Positions 1 to 6,633 of a stretch of 9,254 bases of DNA are shown in pieces. Source of the stretch: Flavobacterium psychrophilum (GTDB lineage Bacteria > Bacteroidota > Bacteroidia > Flavobacteriales > Flavobacteriaceae); the NCBI GenBank assembly GCA_945878515.1, contig CAMCTL010000138.1, forward strand, positions 1 through 9,254, written 5' to 3'. The translations under genes and the position numbers were made by a program. A model generated the notes under the pieces. The model did not search any database. It saw only the letters and a list, made by a program, of their open reading frames with translations, and was not told the origin of the DNA. Every line of letters begins with the position of its first letter. Position 1 is the stretch's first letter.

Positions 1-1126
1 TTTGAGAATTTTTTATATTTTCCATTTTTTCTGATTGATCAAATTGAGTGCTGTTGTGCAAGTTATTGTTATAAAATTCATTATTATGGGAACTATTATC
101 TCTTTCTAAAGTTTCTATTTGATGCTGGTTAGGCTCATTATTGATAATTTGTTCATCATTAAAATCGTCTAGGATTGTTTCGAGAAAATTTTTTCTATTA
201 TTGCCATAATCTACATTTGGTTTATCTACTGATTCACTTTTTTCTGAGTGATTAAATTCTGTCGTATTTTGTTCTTCGTCGATATTACATTGTTTATTAA
301 CATCCTCATCATTTGAAGTATCTTCATAACTACCATCGATTTCTATTCCCTCTGACATCGGAAAACCGTCTTGATTATCTGTGCCCTTCAAATCATTAGA
401 TTCTTTCAATCTTAATTTGTGTGAATTTACTTCTATGTTGTCGTCGTCGGTATTTTGCGAACCAACTGAATTTCTTGTTTCTGATTGCTCAAACTGTGCT
501 GTATTGCCCTCTTCGTCAATATTATTGTAAGTGTCATAATATCGAACATCGTCGGTAGTTTCATAAATATCGTCGTTTTCTAAATCTTCAAAATCCGCAA
601 CACTGTTTTGTTCATCATGACTTGCAATATGACTAGATTCATTTAGGCTTAATTTCTCCGTATTTATTATACTACCATCAAAATCGGTGTTATGCGAATC
701 TGCTGATTTGCTTTCCTCTGACTGATTGAATTTTGTGGTGTTTTGCTCCTCAACGCTACTGTACACTTCGACATTGTTTTGTATCTTATTTGTACCTTTC
801 GAACTGTGCTTTTTTTCTGTTTTTTCTTCTTGATCTATAATATTCTTTGCGTTAATATTATTAGAATCATTGTTATTATCTACAATGTTATTTTTGAAAT
901 TCCATTTAGATGGTGCGTTTACAATAGGTTGTGAAGTTAGATTATAAGCAAAATTTCCGGTGTTTTCAAAATAATTTTTGTTGTGAACATTTCGTTCTGG
1001 TTCAACTACATTTCCTTCTTTATCATTCTCATTTATAGAACTGTTAGAAATAATTCGCGCCTGTTCAAGATGTTCATTTAAAAATGCCAAATCACCTTCG
1101 AACTTCATTTCAGTGTATTTTTCCAT
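1..1126 (-). CDS. Acidic Asn/Ser-rich repeat protein, 3' end missing
   Basis: An uninterrupted reading frame of 375 codons runs from the ATG at 1126 off the left edge, so the C-terminus is unseen. It begins 3 bp after the DUF1573 stop, which makes it the sixth operon member. There is no signal peptide or membrane helix: the N-terminus (MEKYTEMKFEGDLAFLNEHL) looks like a short amphipathic helix and the product is probably cytoplasmic, unless the unseen part changes this. After about residue 75 the composition is dominated by Asn, Asp, Glu, Ser, Thr and Gln, with almost no hydrophobic stretches and only one Cys (280), suggesting a long disordered region. From residue 126 it is built of imperfect 79-residue repeats. 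Despite the low complexity, the frame stays open for the whole length and the repeats conserve protein motifs with differing codons, which supports real coding. I do not recognise the family. A folded or membrane domain may lie beyond the edge. Confidence 0.8.
   Translation of the reverse strand, partial: MEKYTEMKFEGDLAFLNEHLEQARIISNSSINENDKEGNVVEPERNVHNKNYFENTGNFAYNLTSQPIVNAPSKWNFKNNIVDNNNDSNNINAKNIIDQEEKTEKKHSSKGTNKIQNNVEVYSSVEEQNTTKFNQSEESKSADSHNTDFDGSIINTEKLSLNESSHIASHDEQNSVADFEDLENDDIYETTDDVRYYDTYNNIDEEGNTAQFEQSETRNSVGSQNTDDDNIEVNSHKLRLKESNDLKGTDNQDGFPMSEGIEIDGSYEDTSNDEDVNKQCNIDEEQNTTEFNHSEKSESVDKPNVDYGNNRKNFLETILDDFNDEQIINNEPNQHQIETLERDNSSHNNEFYNNNLHNSTQFDQSEKMENIKNSQ
2..751 (-). repeat. 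Imperfect 79-residue (237-bp) tandem repeats inside the acidic gene
   Basis: Units start at residues 126, 205, 284 and 355 of the acidic protein (751-515, 514-278, 277-65 and 64 to the edge). Each opens with a core of the form N-[TS]-[TA]-x-F-x-[QH]-S-E (NTTKFNQSE, NTAQFEQSE, NTTEFNHSE, NSTQFDQSE), with Asn at residues 129, 208, 287 and 358. Units 1 and 2 align without gaps over 79 residues: KLSLNES at 158 matches KLRLKES at 237, and IYET at 187 matches SYED at 266. Unit 3 diverges after its first third and is 71 residues long; unit 4 is cut by the window edge. Codons differ between units, so the duplication is old and the protein motif has been kept. Confidence 0.8.
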
Positions 1127-1129
1127 TTT

Positions 1130-1720
1130 TTAATATTTTAAATCCGTATGATTATTCTCTCCTTTACTATCGCCTGCTGACAAATAGTAACCTTTTTCGT
1201 TTTCATTTCCTTCGACCATATTTTTTACACCACCTTCGGCTTCGACCTCTTTGCGGTACAATTCTTCATAATCAGGCGTATATAAGGCATCAGGAACTAC
1301 GTGCAAATCAAAATCACAAACCAATTTATCTACCTTTTTTAAGTTACCGTATACATAAATAAAATGATTCACTAAACCGATATTTTTATTACTGTCATAA
1401 GTCAACTCAATAATACCCGTACTTTGCGCTGGTACAACGTCTAATATTCCTTCTTTTAGAATGATACAACCACAAGAAGTTTGTATATCGGTAATTTTAA
1501 ACGGAAAATCGCTTTTATTTTCCAATTTAACTACTATATTTAATTTTTGTCCTTGAACAACAGGGTAATAATGCCTTATTGGATCAATTACAACTACATC
1601 GGCTAAACTTTCCTCAAAATCACAAGAAGTCAAGATCAAATATGTTACAAATAATGTAATTAAATGAATGGACTTCTTGAAGCTTGAAAAAAACGGGTTA
1701 TTTATACAAGTATATTTCAT
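1130..1720 (-). CDS. DUF1573 lipoprotein
   Basis: Encodes 196 residues from the ATG at 1720. The signal has a basic n-region (SSFKKS), a hydrophobic core (HLITLFVTYLIL) and lipobox LTSC, giving lipidated Cys33. Residues of about 45-145 form a single immunoglobulin-like beta domain with the DUF1573 hallmark TSCGC (81-85), preceded by LENKSDFPFKITDIQ-type strands and followed by the VPAQSTG turn and a strand pattern ending near FDLHVVP. After about 150 the tail is polar, acidic and Gly/Asn-rich, probably disordered. The mature protein starts C-D-F-E-E-S, with acids close to the lipidated Cys. The family is common in Bacteroidota and its function is unknown. An upstream in-frame GTG at 1750 would make an over-long signal (43 residues before Cys) and a deeper overlap, so ATG 1720 is preferred; it overlaps the DUF4838 gene by 23 bp. 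Its place in the operon suggests an envelope-accessory role in polymer handling, which is inference only. Confidence 0.85.
   Translation of the reverse strand: MKYTCINNPFFSSFKKSIHLITLFVTYLILTSCDFEESLADVVVIDPIRHYYPVVQGQKLNIVVKLENKSDFPFKITDIQTSCGCIILKEGILDVVPAQSTGIIELTYDSNKNIGLVNHFIYVYGNLKKVDKLVCDFDLHVVPDALYTPDYEELYRKEVEAEGGVKNMVEGNENEKGYYLSAGDSKGENNHTDLKY
1698..1720 (-). other. 23-bp overlap between DUF4838 and DUF1573 genes
   Basis: The DUF1573 start codon (ATG at 1720) lies inside the last eight codons of the DUF4838 gene, in a different frame, whose TAA is at 1700-1698. The overlap is real for any start of the DUF1573 gene that retains its signal peptide, since no later start codon keeps the basic n-region and lipobox. 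It supports co-transcription and probable translational coupling. Confidence 0.65.
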
Positions 1721-3845
1721 CGCAAGCGAATTTTTTAAAGATTTTATCACGATACACTTTTATTACTATCTTATCATTTGAATTCAAATTAATAGCTGTT
1801 TCCAAACTGATTTTTTTTGCAATCTCAGACGTCAACACTGTTGGGTAAATCGTTTTTACAATGCTGTTATTCACTAAAACTTGTATTTTTTCTGGAGCTC
1901 TCATTCTTAAATGTTCATCTAGTAAAAAATTTAATTGAAGGCGAAACAACCCTGAAGTATTTAAACCATTGATTTCAGCGGTCAAATCTGCAGCACTAAC
2001 TAATAACCAACCATTATGATAATCGAATGGTAAACCAGGAATGCCGTCTGTTAAAAGACTATCATCGGTATAATCTTCATCTAGAGGGCTTGTAATCTTC
2101 AAAACATTTTTAGACAATAAATTAGATTTCAATTTAGCATCAATGACTTCTTTTTTTACATCCTGTATATAATTTAATATGATACCGTCACGTTCGCGAG
2201 TTAGAAAAATATCTTTTATTTTAAATTGCTTTTCAAAAGATGCAAGACTGTTTTTAAAATCATCATTGACAAAAATTTGGTTGTCTTGTTTTTTTGCAAA
2301 TCCAAAGCTATCGTCAAATCCGCTAGCCAAATTAATCTGCATTGCAGAGAAAATTAATCCTGTATGCAATTGACTTAACCGATAATTCATTTCTTCATTT
2401 TCGCCAGAATCCAAAGTTCCTATTTCATTATAAAAATTAAAAAAATCTTCTTTATTAAGGTAGGTTTTTGTCATTTTACGAACTCCATTGTATAGATCCA
2501 AACTATAGTTTGAGCTTTGCATCACTTTCTCTAATCCTAAAATATAATCGGCTACCAACTGGCCAGATTTACCGTAATGCTGTTTGCAGAAACGGTTTAC
2601 CAACTGGTTAACATCAAGTGTTGGATCTTGCATTAATGCCGCAAGAACATAAGTGTGCACTTCATTAAAGGTGCTGTAATCGTATCCTGCACCATTAGCA
2701 AATATTCCGTTTATATTTAACTTTTTGTACAACTCAAAATTTGATTTGCAAACTGACAATATTGCAAAAGGTGTCAAATAATCATCGAAATTAGAAATAT
2801 AGTCCCAAACATATACCGATGGACAAACCTTATGCCAACTCTCAACTTTTGATGAGAACGCTTTGACAGCAGGATTATTGGCATCTATATTCACTTTTCT
2901 AGGGATATCTATCGAACTAATTAATATTCCTGTATTTTTTGGCATCTGTATCGATGGCGGTGTTTTTACAGATAAATAGTCAATTGTAAAAAACTGGTGA
3001 TTAGGAAACCGAGTAGCCAATTTATTAACCAAAGCAATTACTGAAGAACTTGAATTTCCTTTAACATTTCCCAGTTTAGCGCAGGCTGAGCAGGTACAGG
3101 CTAAATTATTATCCGCTGGACTTATTACAAACTTTTGATTACTAGTGGCTTTTTCTCCATAATTTTCGAGTACAAAATTTTCCAAAAAACTATACATCGC
3201 AGGTTTACCAAAGCACAATTGATCTTTATTTAATTGACCATCCACAACACTGTAGTAATCATTTTTAGGATTTTTGTTTACGATGTTAAATAGCTGATGA
3301 CCCCAAATTCCCCAATCATTTTCTACGTTATTGGTATTAACAATTACGTCATAATCTTTTATCAAATTGGCTTTCAAGTGTGGCTCTCTGTAATTAAATG
3401 CGAACCTTACTTTTTTTGAATCTTTAAAATTTACAATAGCAGGTGGCAAATCTTCTGCTTTTATTTTAGAATTGTTTTCACTTAAAGCTTGAAAATACTG
3501 ATAATACAACCAATACAACGTTTTTCTTGAATTTGCCTTTAAAGTAATTCTGTTACTGCTTTTAATAATTTCATAGTCACCATCAAGATTTTTGTCTATG
3601 GCAACATCTATAAATTGGACTTTCGACTCATCGGACGGAATTTTGTCTAGTCCTTGTTTTAAAACTATTCCGTCGACTGAACGCTTTTTAAGATGTTTGT
3701 ATAAATAATCTACTTCTGCACCATTGTCTTTGTTAGCTTTTGTAATAACATAGTTATCAAATGCAATTGATTGCTCATCCTGAACAGACATCCCACAGGA
3801 GATTAAAAGAAAAAAAAATATATTTTGTATTAAAATCATTTTCAT
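1698..3845 (-). CDS. DUF4838 lipoprotein, putative glycan-acting enzyme
   Basis: Encodes 715 residues. A short signal ends in LISC, giving a lipidated Cys17. Residues of about 75-125 resemble the N-terminal alpha/beta domain found before glycosidase barrels (EIIKSSNRITLKANSRKTLYW-type strand and helix). The central DUF4838 region (about 145-440) shows WGIWGHQ (178-184), a C-x-C-x-x-C cluster (Cys250, 252, 255), VWDYISNFDDYLTP (346-359) and a stretch from FNEVHTY (393-399) through LMQDP (404-408) to the HYGKSG region (423-428), typical of this family. DUF4838 is related by architecture to alpha-glucuronidase-like hydrolases, but its reaction is not established. The C-terminus (about 585-715) has LLTDG...GW...D followed by beta-strands, like the F5/8 type C (CBM32) domains at the ends of bacterial hexosaminidases. 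It is likely anchored in the outer membrane or facing the periplasm, where it could bind, trim or modify the exported polymer. The ATGA overlap with the barrel gene suggests coupled translation. The family call is good; the function is inferred. Confidence 0.85.
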   Translation of the reverse strand: MKMILIQNIFFFLLISCGMSVQDEQSIAFDNYVITKANKDNGAEVDYLYKHLKKRSVDGIVLKQGLDKIPSDESKVQFIDVAIDKNLDGDYEIIKSSNRITLKANSRKTLYWLYYQYFQALSENNSKIKAEDLPPAIVNFKDSKKVRFAFNYREPHLKANLIKDYDVIVNTNNVENDWGIWGHQLFNIVNKNPKNDYYSVVDGQLNKDQLCFGKPAMYSFLENFVLENYGEKATSNQKFVISPADNNLACTCSACAKLGNVKGNSSSSVIALVNKLATRFPNHQFFTIDYLSVKTPPSIQMPKNTGILISSIDIPRKVNIDANNPAVKAFSSKVESWHKVCPSVYVWDYISNFDDYLTPFAILSVCKSNFELYKKLNINGIFANGAGYDYSTFNEVHTYVLAALMQDPTLDVNQLVNRFCKQHYGKSGQLVADYILGLEKVMQSSNYSLDLYNGVRKMTKTYLNKEDFFNFYNEIGTLDSGENEEMNYRLSQLHTGLIFSAMQINLASGFDDSFGFAKKQDNQIFVNDDFKNSLASFEKQFKIKDIFLTRERDGIILNYIQDVKKEVIDAKLKSNLLSKNVLKITSPLDEDYTDDSLLTDGIPGLPFDYHNGWLLVSAADLTAEINGLNTSGLFRLQLNFLLDEHLRMRAPEKIQVLVNNSIVKTIYPTVLTSEIAKKISLETAINLNSNDKIVIKVYRDKIFKKFACDEIYLYK
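3842..3845 (-). promoter_or_regulatory. ATGA stop/start overlap between barrel and DUF4838 genes
   Basis: On the coding strand the four bases read ATGA: the TGA stop of the TPR/barrel gene and the ATG of the DUF4838 gene share two bases. No Shine-Dalgarno-like sequence is seen in the 20 bases before it, so re-initiation by the terminating ribosome is the likely way this gene is translated, tying its level to the exporter. Confidence 0.7.
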
Positions 3846-6628
3846 AAAGAATAAGCTACCGTTAAGTAAACATTATATAAATTACTGTATATAGTTGGAT
3901 TAAATTTAAAATTATACCAGTTTCCTATTAGACTTAATGATACACGTTTGTTTACCATATATTGTCCACCACCGCCGACCATGGTGTTAAAAGCATTGTA
4001 AGTGTCATAAAGAGATAAATCTAAAGCACCAGATTCTGGCACTGTACCAAAAGAAGCCATGGCTAATAAATGACTTTTACCATCATTAAGAACATAAAAT
4101 CGAGATTGAGCAACTAGATTATACAAAGTCAATGAATTTTCAGTAACGTACAATAATCCTTTAGCATTTAGCCACATGTTATCTGTTTTGCGTGAAACAC
4201 CTCCAACTAAATTAGTCAATGTGTAAACATTAGGTAAATGTCTGTATCCCACCCCAAGTTCTAACTCGTAATCTTTGGCAAAACTTCGAAAAATACTTGC
4301 ATTGGCAATAATTTTTGCAAAATATCGAGTTCCAAATCCTAAATTTGCAATGAAGTAGGTTTTACTATTTAAAACATGTGTCCACTCGGCTTGTGCTAAA
4401 GTGCCAGCTCCTTCTTCTCTTCCTGCATAGTTCAAACGCCCGGTGTAGGTATTCTTGTAAGACTGGAAACGCGTATAACTTATAGTTGCTATTGAACTAA
4501 CATTAATTTGATCTGCAAACCTACTTCTAAGATAATCAAATTGAAATTGATTTTTATAAGCTTTATTTTGTAACCATTCCATCTCTCTTAGGAAATTTGC
4601 TTGCTCTGCTGCTGATGGCACATAAAATTTCATGAATTCATACGCTTTTGCAAAATCTTTTAATAATAAATATGCCAATCCTTTTTGGTAAAGAAGTTCT
4701 TTGTTGATAGGATTAAATTTTAAAGCATCATCTGTAACGACCATTAACTGGTTTGCGTCCTTATTTTTATACAGTATCTTTCCATAATCTAAAGTGTACT
4801 GAGAATTGGTGTTTATTACATCTTTATTGTAAGGATTGGATATTAAAAGCTCTTTTAATAAATTTCCGGCCTGTTCATACATTTCATTTTTACTTAATGC
4901 TTCGGCATATTTCGTTTTAAAAACGATACTTTCTGGATTTTCTTCAATTGCTTTTTGCGAATATTTCAGCATTAGTTTACTATCATTAATACTGAATGCT
5001 GTGTTTATGGCATAAGTATAAGCTAACTCACTTTCTGGATTTATTGCAATAATTCTATCAGCAACTTCAAAAACTTTTTGTACCTGTCCGGCTTCCACTA
5101 GTTTTTTCAAAAATTTTGTGCCAATTTCGTCATAAGCAATCAAGTAATTTTCAAATTCGTTTTGATTTACGCTTTTAAGAAAATCTTCATAAAAAGTTAA
5201 TGCTTCTTCATCGCGATCCAGTGCAATCAATACGCTTACTTTACGAAGCTTATTGTCTTTGTTATTTGGATAATCGTTGTTTAATTTTTGAACAGTTGCA
5301 AATGCTTCTTGTTTCCTTCCGGTTTTTAAATAGGCTTCGGTTAATTCCTGCAAACATATTTCTGTGTAATCATTTTTAGCGAGTTTAGTTAAAAAAGTTA
5401 ACTGAATTAAAGCTTCACTATACTGTTGGTTCAGCATGTTTTGGCGCGCTAATTTATACTGATAATTAATATAATTGTCACGAATTTCCGCGTCTTCGGG
5501 GAAACGAGTATATAATTTTGTTAAAACTGCGTTTGCTTTTGAATCATTCCCCATTTGAGTATAGAGCGTGTATTCCTTAGCTAATAATTTTTTATTTTCG
5601 CCTCCTGACTTTTTCGCCGAATTAATGAAATTTTGCGCATCTCCATAATAACCTCTAGCTAATGAAGTGTTTAACAAATACTCTAAGGCTTCAGTATTTC
5701 CTGGTGACTTCTCTAATATTTTACCATACAAGGTATAAGGATCTTTATCATTCTGAACACGGGCGCTTTGTAAAAGCAATTGATTGTACAGCGCTGATAA
5801 CTGACCATTTCCTTTATTTTTGGATTTAATAAAATTTAATGCTTCATTTATATCACCACTGTCGGCAAGGATAGAAGCTTTTTTGGTAATTAAGTAACTA
5901 TTAGTAGGCATATATGTTAATGCCTGATTTGCATACACAAGTGCTTTGTCATAATCGCCAGCAGCAAGATGCGTATTAATAACATCAACATATAAATTAG
6001 GATTAGTTTTATCTACTGCCATTAACTCCTCGGTCATTTTTAAAGCAGCATCCACTTTACCAGCTTTTTTCAGATTTCTAATTTCAGTTTGAAGGTTATA
6101 ACGATAATCTTCTTTTATTTGACCATCCTCTGGGTAAATTTGATTGATTCTCTTCAGCAACCTATTGGATTCAACAGTATTACCTTGCAATCTATAAACC
6201 TCTATTTTTTTACGCCAAAGTCCTTTCCAGTAAGGGTTTACTTGTAAAAGTTCATTGATGTAACAAATTGCCGCCGAATAATGTTTATCTTCAATTTCAA
6301 CGTTAGTCAAAATCTGTTTTGCATCCACATTGTTTGGATCATATTTCAAACTCTTGATTAAATTAAATCTTGCTTTATCGTTATTTTTTTTCTCGTGATA
6401 ATATTTTCCATTTAGCATTAATAAATCTGCATCATAAGGGCTTTCCTCCAAACCTATGTCTACCATCTGCTTGCCTTCTTCTAAACGATTTTGCTTGAAT
6501 AACTTGTTGGCTTTCTGAAAGGTTGATTCCTCCGATTGCGCGTAAACGGTCGATAATGTGCTGCTACTGATTAGAAGCGCAATTGTCATCAAGACTGTTT
6601 TTTTTAGTAGGTTTTTGTTTTTAAACAT
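3842..6628 (-). CDS. TPR protein with C-terminal YaiO-type outer-membrane beta-barrel
   Basis: Encodes 928 residues and is probably the periplasmic guide and outer-membrane exit for the polymer made by the adjacent synthase. Residues 1-30 form a classical signal peptide: basic MFKNKNLLKK, a hydrophobic core, then VYA before Gln31. Residues of about 32-690 are tandem helical pairs with TPR hallmarks (paired A/G/Y positions, Pro at repeat ends, such as NPYWKGLW and NPNLYVDV). From about 695 the sequence switches to alternating aromatic/hydrophobic beta-strands with Gly-rich turns (for example FGTRYF, ELELGVGYRHLP, MVGGGGQYMV) and ends in VYLTVAYSL, as in YaiO-family barrels. The architecture matches PgaA (TPR plus porin), with a shorter barrel of about 230 residues. 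The ATG at 6628 is chosen because it starts the signal peptide exactly and sits 5 bp after the synthase stop; an in-frame ATG at 6718 would add 30 polar residues inside the synthase gene. The stop overlaps the next start by 4 bp. Confidence 0.9.
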   Translation of the reverse strand: MFKNKNLLKKTVLMTIALLISSSTLSTVYAQSEESTFQKANKLFKQNRLEEGKQMVDIGLEESPYDADLLMLNGKYYHEKKNNDKARFNLIKSLKYDPNNVDAKQILTNVEIEDKHYSAAICYINELLQVNPYWKGLWRKKIEVYRLQGNTVESNRLLKRINQIYPEDGQIKEDYRYNLQTEIRNLKKAGKVDAALKMTEELMAVDKTNPNLYVDVINTHLAAGDYDKALVYANQALTYMPTNSYLITKKASILADSGDINEALNFIKSKNKGNGQLSALYNQLLLQSARVQNDKDPYTLYGKILEKSPGNTEALEYLLNTSLARGYYGDAQNFINSAKKSGGENKKLLAKEYTLYTQMGNDSKANAVLTKLYTRFPEDAEIRDNYINYQYKLARQNMLNQQYSEALIQLTFLTKLAKNDYTEICLQELTEAYLKTGRKQEAFATVQKLNNDYPNNKDNKLRKVSVLIALDRDEEALTFYEDFLKSVNQNEFENYLIAYDEIGTKFLKKLVEAGQVQKVFEVADRIIAINPESELAYTYAINTAFSINDSKLMLKYSQKAIEENPESIVFKTKYAEALSKNEMYEQAGNLLKELLISNPYNKDVINTNSQYTLDYGKILYKNKDANQLMVVTDDALKFNPINKELLYQKGLAYLLLKDFAKAYEFMKFYVPSAAEQANFLREMEWLQNKAYKNQFQFDYLRSRFADQINVSSIATISYTRFQSYKNTYTGRLNYAGREEGAGTLAQAEWTHVLNSKTYFIANLGFGTRYFAKIIANASIFRSFAKDYELELGVGYRHLPNVYTLTNLVGGVSRKTDNMWLNAKGLLYVTENSLTLYNLVAQSRFYVLNDGKSHLLAMASFGTVPESGALDLSLYDTYNAFNTMVGGGGQYMVNKRVSLSLIGNWYNFKFNPTIYSNLYNVYLTVAYSL

Positions 6629-6633
6629 AATAA

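Noticed and set aside
1..1126. Non-coding low-complexity or satellite DNA instead of a gene
   Set aside because: One frame stays open for 375 codons, starts 3 bp after the preceding stop, and its repeats conserve amino-acid motifs with different codons.
743..1362. Plus-strand open frames at 743-934 and 1084-1362
   Set aside because: They lie antisense to the acidic repeat gene and the DUF1573 gene, have no recognisable domain, and their Phe/Ile/Tyr- or His/Leu-rich composition is the expected mirror of the coding strand.
1466..1480. TSCGC in the DUF1573 protein as a thioredoxin-like redox motif
   Set aside because: The spacing is C-x-C within a beta-sandwich family signature; there is no thioredoxin fold around it.
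1721..1750. GTG at 1750 as start of the DUF1573 gene
   Set aside because: It is a GTG, gives 43 residues before the lipidated Cys and deepens the overlap to 53 bp; ATG 1720 gives an ordinary lipoprotein signal.
2179..2373. Plus-strand open frame inside the DUF4838 gene
   Set aside because: It is a short antisense shadow of a well-supported coding sequence with no motif or start signal.
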